NCBI GenBank assembly: GCA_033763935.1 | Contig: JANRJO010000053.1 | Span: 1-64,000 of the forward strand | Length of the DNA: 64,000 nt | Source of the DNA: DALYJJ01 sp033763935 | GTDB taxonomy: Bacteria; Acidobacteriota; Terriglobia; Bryobacterales; Bryobacteraceae | Reading direction: 5' to 3' | In this document: positions 58,636-64,000 of the stretch, in pieces | Layout of the letters: each line of letters starts with the position of its first letter | How positions within the stretch are numbered: position 1 is the stretch's first letter | The notes under the pieces: generated by a model | Seen by the model: the letters and a program-made list of their open reading frames with translations, nothing else | Database searches by the model: none | Told to the model about the DNA's origin: nothing | Position numbers and translations under genes: made by a program

Positions 58636-59310
58636 ATGGAGAACAATACCGTCTTCCTGCCCGTCGCCGACGCCTACGACCGCTGGTCCGCGTTCTACGA
58701 TTCCTACCCCAACCCCATGGTCTTCGCCGCCTCCCTCGTCCTGCCACGCGCCTTCCACCCCGCCGCCGGCCTCGATGTCTTCGAGTTCGGCTGCGGCACC
58801 GGCCGCAACCTCGAAGCCCTCCGCCAACTCGGCGCCCGCAACCTCGCCGGCTGCGACCTCTCCCTCGGCATGCTCGCCGTCGCCCGCGCCCGCAACGCCG
58901 GCGCCGTTCTCCTCCAACACGACATCACCCAGCCCCTCCCCCTCGCTCCCGCCTCCTATGACGCCGCCCTCTTCTCCTTAACGCTCGAGCACCTTCCCGC
59001 CCTCGCTCCGCCTCTCCGCCACGCCGCCCGTATCCTCCGCCCCGGCGGCCGCATCGTCATCATCGAAATCCACCCGTTCCTCTCCGCCGGCGGCGTCGCT
59101 GCCCATTTCGATCACCACGGAGAAGAAGTGCGAATGCCCACCTACCCCCACCAGTTCGCCGCCTGGCTCAACGCCTTTGCCGAAGCCGGCCTCCGCTCCA
59201 CGCTCTGCCGCGAATGGTCCCCCCGCAGCCTCGGGCTTCCGCAACCGCTCGCCAACCTCAAACGCGGCCCCGACTTCCCCCTCGCCGTCGAATTCCACGT
59301 CGCTGTGTAG
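58636..59310 (+). CDS. class I SAM-dependent methyltransferase
   Basis: 224 residues, cytoplasmic. YDRWSAFYDSYPNP starts the fold; motif I is VFEFGCGTGRNLEAL, followed by GCDLSLGMLAVARA, then HDITQPLPLAPASYDAALFSLTLEHL and LRPGGRIVIIEIHPF. This is the BioC/UbiE-like group, and the substrate is unknown. The start is the ATG at 58636; TATCCT ends 10 bases upstream with no ribosome site, another possible leaderless gene. It is divergent from the M14-like gene. Confidence 0.87.
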   Translation: MENNTVFLPVADAYDRWSAFYDSYPNPMVFAASLVLPRAFHPAAGLDVFEFGCGTGRNLEALRQLGARNLAGCDLSLGMLAVARARNAGAVLLQHDITQPLPLAPASYDAALFSLTLEHLPALAPPLRHAARILRPGGRIVIIEIHPFLSAGGVAAHFDHHGEEVRMPTYPHQFAAWLNAFAEAGLRSTLCREWSPRSLGLPQPLANLKRGPDFPLAVEFHVAV

Positions 59311-59314
59311 GCGT

Positions 59315-59620
59315 CTACTGCCTCAGCAGCCCGTTCATCCGCTTTCGGTACCCCTCGAACGCCTCTCTCCCCGCTGCCGTCAAGCGCAGCAGCGTCAGCG
59401 GAATCTTCCCCCGGTACGTCTTCTCCACCTCGATGTACCGCGCTTCCTCCAGCTTCGCCAGGTGGCTCGACAGGTTCCCCTTCGTCAACCCGCTCTCGCG
59501 CAGGACATAGACGAAGTCCGCCTCCTTCACCGCCGCCAGCAGCGCCACAATCAACAGCCGCGCCGGCTCGTGAATCACCCGGTCCACTTCCGTCAACGCC
59601 CGCAGGTCCTCCGGCTTCAT
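59315..59620 (-). CDS. winged-helix transcriptional regulator (ArsR/MarR-like, HTH_34)
   Basis: 101 residues of a single winged helix: LTEVDRVIHEPARLLIVALLAAVKEADFVYVLRESGLTKGNLSSHLAKLEEARYIEVEKTYRGKIPLTLLRLTAAGREAFEGY. This is the HTH_34 group, often paired with a membrane protein gene. Here it follows that gene by three bases in the same transcript. The inverted repeat at 60260-60282 upstream of the pair is its likely site, giving autoregulation (inference). No Cys metal site is seen. Confidence 0.87.
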   Translation of the reverse strand: MKPEDLRALTEVDRVIHEPARLLIVALLAAVKEADFVYVLRESGLTKGNLSSHLAKLEEARYIEVEKTYRGKIPLTLLRLTAAGREAFEGYRKRMNGLLRQ

Positions 59621-59623
59621 GCG

Positions 59624-60244
59624 CTACTCGGCGTCCCCCGGCGGTAGCCGCAGAAACCGCCGCAGGCGGATCCAGCCCACCACCATCGAAGCCGTACCCA
59701 TCGTCAGCAGTACCGCAATCATGCCCGAGTCGAGCGGAAGCGGCGCCGCTCCCAACACGAACGACAGCACCAGGGCAATCCCCGACAACACGGCAAAATG
59801 CGTCAGCCGCCACCGGATCACCGGCACCAGTAGCGCCGCCGCCAGCACCAGTGCCAGAGCCGGGGCTGCCAGTTCTTCCGGCGCTCCCCGCCGCGCCAGC
59901 AGCGCCACTCCCGCCGCGATCCCCGCCGCGAGCCCGGCCACCGAGATCCTTACCAACGGCCGCGCCTCCGCCGGCGCGGCATAGCCCGCCCGCCGGTACG
60001 TGAACTTCTCTTTCAGTCGTTTCATCACCCAGGATGAGGCAGCGCCGCTCGCCATCAGCACCAACGGGGCGAATGACCAGTACACCTTCGTCCAGCCACC
60101 CTCGGGCAGCAGCTTCGGCAGGCCAAACGCCACGCCCCACAACACCCACAGCCCGCCCATCGTCAGCTCACTCAAGCCGTCAATGTTCCAGTGGCGCTGC
60201 CACCTGCGCCCAACGTCTTCTAAATCCGGATATGATTGTGCCAT
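59624..60244 (-). CDS. integral membrane protein paired with a winged-helix regulator
   Basis: 206 residues with five or six membrane segments (GGLWVLWGVAFGL; VYWSFAPLVLMASGAA; ISVAGLAAGIAAGVALLA; ALALVLAAALLVPVI; LSGIALVLSFVLG; GMIAVLLTMGTASMVVGWI). A conserved-looking cytoplasmic start (YPDLEDVGRRWQRHWNIDGLSELTMGG) precedes them. GAGGCAAG lies before the ATG. Similar membrane-protein/HTH_34 pairs occur in other acidobacteria. Function unknown. Confidence 0.8.
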   Translation of the reverse strand: MAQSYPDLEDVGRRWQRHWNIDGLSELTMGGLWVLWGVAFGLPKLLPEGGWTKVYWSFAPLVLMASGAASSWVMKRLKEKFTYRRAGYAAPAEARPLVRISVAGLAAGIAAGVALLARRGAPEELAAPALALVLAAALLVPVIRWRLTHFAVLSGIALVLSFVLGAAPLPLDSGMIAVLLTMGTASMVVGWIRLRRFLRLPPGDAE

Positions 60245-60259
60245 TCTTGCCTCTTGCCA

Positions 60260-60282
60260 ACTGGTTTGTACTGCAAACCAGT
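60260..60282. promoter_or_regulatory. operator-like inverted repeat for the winged-helix operon
   Basis: ACTGGTTTG (60260-60268) and CAAACCAGT (60274-60282) form a perfect 9-base inverted repeat with a 5-base spacer. It lies 16 bases upstream of the membrane-protein start (60244) and fits a dimeric winged-helix repressor encoded by the same operon. Confidence 0.6.
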
Positions 60283-60366
60283 ATGCCCAGTATGAGCCGC
60301 CTGCTCAGCCGTGTCAATCGTAATCTGCAGGCGAACAAAAAGCGAAAATGGTGGTAGTCTATCGGT

Positions 60367-60666
60367 GTGTCGAACCTCCAGACCTGCGCCGTCTCCTTCA
60401 CCGACGCCGAGGGTATCCGCCACGTCGCCCAGGTCCAGGCCGGCTCCCTCTACGAAGCCGTCGCCCGCGCTGTTGCCGCGTTCCGCGCCGCGTCCCTGCT
60501 CCCGGTCACCATCGGCCTCGGTGTCACCTTTGAGGTTGAGGTCCGCACCCCCGCCGTCGTTCACTCGGTCGGGTTCCACCGCCTTCGCGACTGGCTGCGG
60601 GCCAACGGGAAGAACCCCCGCGAACAGGCTCTCAAGGCCGACCTCCGCAAAGCCGTCGGCCTCTAG
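60367..60666 (+). CDS. small protein of unknown function
   Basis: 99 residues beginning at a GTG, with TAGTCT (60355-60360) ending six bases before it and no ribosome site. One alpha/beta unit: QTCAVSFTDAEGIRHVAQVQAGSLYEAVARAVAAFRAA, then LGVTFEVEVRTPAVVHSVGFHRLRDWLRANGKNP. Proteins with this pattern (a test-domain-like strand, then LYEAVARAVAAF) are common in acidobacteria and have no known function. Confidence 0.7.
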   Translation: MSNLQTCAVSFTDAEGIRHVAQVQAGSLYEAVARAVAAFRAASLLPVTIGLGVTFEVEVRTPAVVHSVGFHRLRDWLRANGKNPREQALKADLRKAVGL

Positions 60667-60674
60667 CCCCCGCC

Positions 60675-62537
60675 CTACCGCACCGCCACCTTCACCGGCG
60701 GCGCCGCCATCCCGCCAATGCTCAGCACCAGGTCCGCGTCTCCCGCCGGAACGCCCTGCGGCGCCCGGATGTTCACTTGATACACGCCCGCGAACGTCGG
60801 CGCCAGTCCCGAAAACTCCACCTCGCAAGGGACCCCGCCCAACGTCACCACCGGCCTCTCTGCCGTGCGGGAAAGCGGCGAAAGCGGAGTCGCCGCGCCG
60901 GTCGGCGGCGTATTGCTCACCGCTCCCAGTCCCGCCGCGTAGAAGTACAGGTCGTCGCCCGCCGCCGCGCGGCGTTCCGGTGTCACCAACGTGTTATCCC
61001 GGTTGAACACCACCACCCCGCGCCCCTCGCGCGCGTACACACCCGGGCTCGCCGCCACCACCGGCACCGTGATCTCCGCGCTCGCCGTCGTTCCACGCCG
61101 CACCACCACCGTAGCCTGCGACTGCCCCGCCAGTTCGTACGGCGCCTGGAAATTGATCTGCTCGATCCCGTTCACGTAAGCAATGCTGTGCAGCGGCGCC
61201 GTCCGCCCCCCCACCGTGATGCTCACGTTCGAGAGCGATTGCGGCAAAGGAAACCCGGTCGCCGCCACGATCCCCGGCACGTCCACCGCGCCGCTCACAA
61301 ACAACGTCGCCAGCGAACCCGGCGTCAGCCCCGACGTCCGGTACGTCGCCGCGTTCGTCATCCCCGCCGCCGTGAACTCCGGCGAAGCGTTACCCGAAAG
61401 AATCGCTATCAGGTCACGCCCGAAGTCGCCCACATAGATCTCCCCCGCCTCGTCCTCCCCGAACGTCGTGATCTGCGCCCCCTGCGGCGCCGTCGCCAGC
61501 AGCTGGTTCACCCACCGGTCCCCTTCCCGCCGCAATCCCCAAATCCGCCTGGTGCAGAAATCGGCATACAGGTACGTGCCCCTGAGGCCGGGCGCGTTCG
61601 ATCCGCGATACACATACCCCCCGCTCACCGAGCAGCCCTCCGAACGCCCATACTCGAGCACCGGCAGCGTGAAAGGCGCCTTATCGCAGGTGCCGATGTT
61701 ATTCGGCGCCGTCGCGGAAAAGCACTCCATTCCCTCCATCGCCACCCACCCGTAATTCTCACCGCCCCGGCTCGCCGCCGCCTGTACATTCACCTCCTCC
61801 GCCCGGTTCTGCCCCACGTCCGCGATCCATAGGTCCCCCGTCGTCCGGTCGAACGAAAAACGCCACGGGTTCCTCAGCCCCAGCGCCCAGATCTCCGGCA
61901 GGTACGTCGAATCGTTCCGGAACGGATTCCCCGGCGCCGCCTCCGCCCGCCCCAGATTCGGCTCCACCGCCAGCCGCAGCATCTTGCCCAACCACGTTCG
62001 CCGGTCCTGTCCCGCCCGCAGCGGGTCGTTCGCGCTCCCTCCGTCGCCCAAGCCGAAATACAGAAAGCCGTCCGGCCCGAACTGAATCTGACCGCCGTTG
62101 TGATTCGAGAACGGCTGATTCTGCGTCAGCAGAATCTGCTCGCTCGAGACATCCGCCTGGTTCGGATCGGCGGCGCTCACCCGGAACCGCGAAAGCACGC
62201 TGTTCCCGCTCAGGTTCGTATAGCTGGCGTAGAAGTATTGCACGTCGCGGAAATTCGCCGGAAACGCCAGCCCCAATAATCCCCGCTCGCTCTCCGGCCG
62301 GCCTTCGGGATGAATCTTCGCCCGTATATCCAGAAACGGCTGCGCCAGCAGCGTACCATCCCGGAATATCCGGACAATTCCGTTCTGCTGCGCGAAAAAT
62401 ACCCTCCGCGAGCCATCCCGCGGTGCTTGAATATCCGTCGGATTCGTGATGCCCGTGGCGATCGTCGTCAGCCGCACCCCGGCGGTCTGGCCCCAACAGA
62501 TGCTTGCAAAAAAGAGAGTAGCAGCCCAGAAGCGCAT
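60675..62537 (-). CDS. PQQ-dependent sugar dehydrogenase-like protein with TIGR03437 C-terminal domain
   Basis: 620 residues: signal peptide (1-16), a GSDH propeller (about 20-385) with PTDIQAPRDGSRRVFFAQQNG, SERGLLGLAF and the catalytic block SNHNGGQIQFGPDG (His146 kept), then GLRNPWRFSFDRTTGDLWIADVGQNRAEEVN. The C-terminal part (about 390-620: NAATYRTSGLTPGSLATLFVSG...NVSITVGGRTAPLHSIAYVNGIEQINFQAPYEL) is the Solibacter-type TIGR03437 domain. It would oxidise sugars in the periplasm or at the surface. It is 26 bases downstream of a related gene that lacks this tail. Confidence 0.92.
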   Translation of the reverse strand: MRFWAATLFFASICWGQTAGVRLTTIATGITNPTDIQAPRDGSRRVFFAQQNGIVRIFRDGTLLAQPFLDIRAKIHPEGRPESERGLLGLAFPANFRDVQYFYASYTNLSGNSVLSRFRVSAADPNQADVSSEQILLTQNQPFSNHNGGQIQFGPDGFLYFGLGDGGSANDPLRAGQDRRTWLGKMLRLAVEPNLGRAEAAPGNPFRNDSTYLPEIWALGLRNPWRFSFDRTTGDLWIADVGQNRAEEVNVQAAASRGGENYGWVAMEGMECFSATAPNNIGTCDKAPFTLPVLEYGRSEGCSVSGGYVYRGSNAPGLRGTYLYADFCTRRIWGLRREGDRWVNQLLATAPQGAQITTFGEDEAGEIYVGDFGRDLIAILSGNASPEFTAAGMTNAATYRTSGLTPGSLATLFVSGAVDVPGIVAATGFPLPQSLSNVSITVGGRTAPLHSIAYVNGIEQINFQAPYELAGQSQATVVVRRGTTASAEITVPVVAASPGVYAREGRGVVVFNRDNTLVTPERRAAAGDDLYFYAAGLGAVSNTPPTGAATPLSPLSRTAERPVVTLGGVPCEVEFSGLAPTFAGVYQVNIRAPQGVPAGDADLVLSIGGMAAPPVKVAVR

Positions 62538-62563
62538 TCCCCTATTCTAGGGGCGCACCAGTT

Positions 62564-63775
62564 CTAGCGGCGCACCGGCCTTCCGGGTTGCGGCGGCCAT
62601 CCCAGCCCCCGCGGCGCCTCCGCTACCGGCTCCTCTTCCACCCGGTACACCACGCCGCGCCGCCAGTCCGCTACATACAGCTCCCCGTCTGTGTCCTGCC
62701 CGAACGTCGTGATCATCACTCCCGGCACGTTCCCCACCCGGTGGTGTTCCCACGTCTCCCCTTTCAATCGCAGGCCGAAAATCTGCCCTGTGCAGAAGTC
62801 CGCGTACAGATACCAGCCCGCCAACCCAGGGAACTTCGTGCCGCGGTACACATATCCGCCAGACACCGAGCACCCCACCTCGCGGTCGTACTCCACCACC
62901 GGCATCACGTAGGGCGACGGGTCGCACTCCCCGACGTACCCCGGCGTGTCGGGCGCGAAACACTGCATGCCCTCCATCACGCTCCACCCGTAGTTCTCCC
63001 CTCCCCGGCTTCCTGCGGGCTGGAAGTTCACTTCCTCCGCGCGGTCCTGCCCCACGTCCGCGATATAGAGATCACCCGTCAGCCGGTCAAAGGAAAACCG
63101 CCACGGGTTCCGCAACCCCAGCGCCCAGATCTCCGGACGGTACTGCGGATTCCCTTCAAACGGGTTGCCCGGAGCCGCCTTCGCCTCCGCCGCCCGGGCA
63201 CTCACCTCGAAGCGCATCAACTTTCCGAGCAGAGACTGCGGATTCTGCCCGCTTCCCAGCACATCGTTCATGTCCCCGCCGTCACCCACCCCCAGGTACA
63301 GGTAACCGTCCGGCCCGAACTGCAACTGGCCGCCGTTGTGGTTCCAGTGCTCCCGGTGCTCCACGCGGATTACGACCCTTGCGCTGTCCGCCGCCGCCTC
63401 ATCCGGGTTGTCCTCCTTCACGCGATACCGCGCCACTACCACGTCCCCTTCGATCTCCGTGTAGCAGATGTAAACCACCCGCGATTGCGCGAAGTCCGGC
63501 GGGAACGCCAGCCCCAGTAGCCCGCGCTCCACCTCCGCCTCCGTCTTGTCGGAGATGTCCAGAAAAGGCTTTTCGAGCAGCGCCCCGTTTCGCACCACGC
63601 GGATCACGCCCGCCTGCTGCGTGATGAACAGCCGGCCGGAACCGTCGGGGGGAGCTTGAATATCCGTAGGCCTCGTCAGCCCCTCCACATAGGGCGCCAG
63701 CCGTACCGAAGGGATCTGCGGCTTCGCCGGCAATGCGGCAAAGACAATGAGACACAGGCACTGCAACAACTTCAT
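62564..63775 (-). CDS. PQQ-dependent sugar dehydrogenase-like protein
   Basis: 403 residues from the ATG at 63775. Signal peptide (MKLLQCLCLIVFAALPAKPQ), then the GSDH six-bladed propeller: RPTDIQAPPDGSGRLFITQQ, EVERGLLGLAFPPDF, WNHNGGQLQFGPDGYLYLGVGDGGD with the catalytic His146, GLRNPWRFSFDRLTGDLYIADVGQDRAEEVN, and the late CSVSGGYVYRG block. It is close in wording to the first 385 residues of the next gene, so the pair arose by tandem duplication with gain or loss of the TIGR03437 tail. Probable product: a periplasmic aldose oxidase. Confidence 0.92.
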   Translation of the reverse strand: MKLLQCLCLIVFAALPAKPQIPSVRLAPYVEGLTRPTDIQAPPDGSGRLFITQQAGVIRVVRNGALLEKPFLDISDKTEAEVERGLLGLAFPPDFAQSRVVYICYTEIEGDVVVARYRVKEDNPDEAAADSARVVIRVEHREHWNHNGGQLQFGPDGYLYLGVGDGGDMNDVLGSGQNPQSLLGKLMRFEVSARAAEAKAAPGNPFEGNPQYRPEIWALGLRNPWRFSFDRLTGDLYIADVGQDRAEEVNFQPAGSRGGENYGWSVMEGMQCFAPDTPGYVGECDPSPYVMPVVEYDREVGCSVSGGYVYRGTKFPGLAGWYLYADFCTGQIFGLRLKGETWEHHRVGNVPGVMITTFGQDTDGELYVADWRRGVVYRVEEEPVAEAPRGLGWPPQPGRPVRR

Positions 63776-63797
63776 GTGTTTTGGTCTCGCCAATCGT

Positions 63798-64000
63798 CTA
63801 GGCCCGTGGAACCATCACGAGCAGCCCGCCGGGCACCACTTCCACCTCTACGGGTGTCAGCCCCGACAGTTCTCCGTCGATGACCAGCTTCTGCGGCGGC
63901 GTGGCCGAAATTCGAACTCGATTCGTTCGAAAATGAATCACATTCTCCCGTTCAACCGCCTTCTTTTGTAAGGCGGACCACATTAGATCCAGGAACGTGA
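63798..64000 (-). CDS. diacylglycerol/lipid kinase family protein, 3' end only
   Basis: 67 codons are visible and the frame stays open to the window edge. The sequence ends with IDGELSGLTPVEVEVVPGGLLVMVP, the C-terminal beta-sandwich of YegS/DgkB-type lipid kinases, preceded by HFRTNRVRISATPPQKLV. The catalytic domain (GGDG motif) would be beyond base 64000. Lipid phosphorylation at the membrane is inferred from the family. Confidence 0.72.
   Translation of the reverse strand, partial: TFLDLMWSALQKKAVERENVIHFRTNRVRISATPPQKLVIDGELSGLTPVEVEVVPGGLLVMVPRA

Overview
The window comes from a GC-rich bacterial chromosome. It most likely belongs to an acidobacterium of the Solibacter/Bryobacter type. 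The clues are two very large Oar-like TonB-dependent receptors with N-terminal carboxypeptidase-regulatory domains, a sugar dehydrogenase whose C-terminus looks like the Solibacter-type TIGR03437 domain, a PEP-CTERM protein beside a TPR lipoprotein, many small secreted proteins of unknown function, and DinB, DUF1223, DUF2277 and DUF4256 genes. This assignment is inferred from gene content. No rRNA or tRNA gene was seen.

Layout. 0-1.5 kb: the end of an SGNH hydrolase gene and a frameshifted Na/Pi cotransporter pseudogene. 1.9-5.8 kb: a leftward cluster (alpha/beta hydrolase, AhpD-like, DinB, flavin-oxidase-like, TetR regulator) with a probable TetR operator at its head, preceded by a lone receiver-domain gene. 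5.9-7.6 kb: a PQQ-type sugar dehydrogenase coupled to a five-haem cytochrome c. 7.7-9.5 kb: gene fragments and orphan genes. 9.9-19.6 kb: rightward genes including a 1152-residue Oar-like receptor, a Tat-exported aminotransferase, a SulP transporter and an adenylate-kinase-like protein with a signal peptide. 19.6-24.6 kb: DinB, a two-TIR protein, mtaB, a lone fliM and an exported methyltransferase. 24.6-32.3 kb: a tricorn-like protease and small metabolic genes. 32.3-37.8 kb: a TPR lipoprotein, a PEP-CTERM protein and a secreted subtilase. 37.8-48.8 kb: ispG, a degenerate receiver, a second Oar-like receptor, a D-threonine-aldolase-like enzyme, an ABC exporter and a membrane endonuclease/phosphatase. 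49.2-54.1 kb: three tightly packed genes of unknown type, the last ending in a His-rich nuclease-like toxin domain. 54.1-64.0 kb: homoserine dehydrogenase, glgX, an M14-like protein, a winged-helix regulator/membrane-protein pair with a clear operator, two tandem sugar dehydrogenases and the end of a lipid kinase gene.

How the genes fit together. Most of the window is scattered housekeeping and envelope/nutrient functions typical of a soil heterotroph: TonB import, sugar oxidation, secreted proteases and glycogen breakdown. The least ordinary parts are the three-gene toxin-like cassette (with no recognisable immunity gene), the TIR-linker-TIR protein, and cytoplasmic-type enzyme folds carrying signal peptides. 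Several genes have a -10-like element only 6-10 bases before the start codon and no Shine-Dalgarno sequence, which suggests leaderless transcripts.
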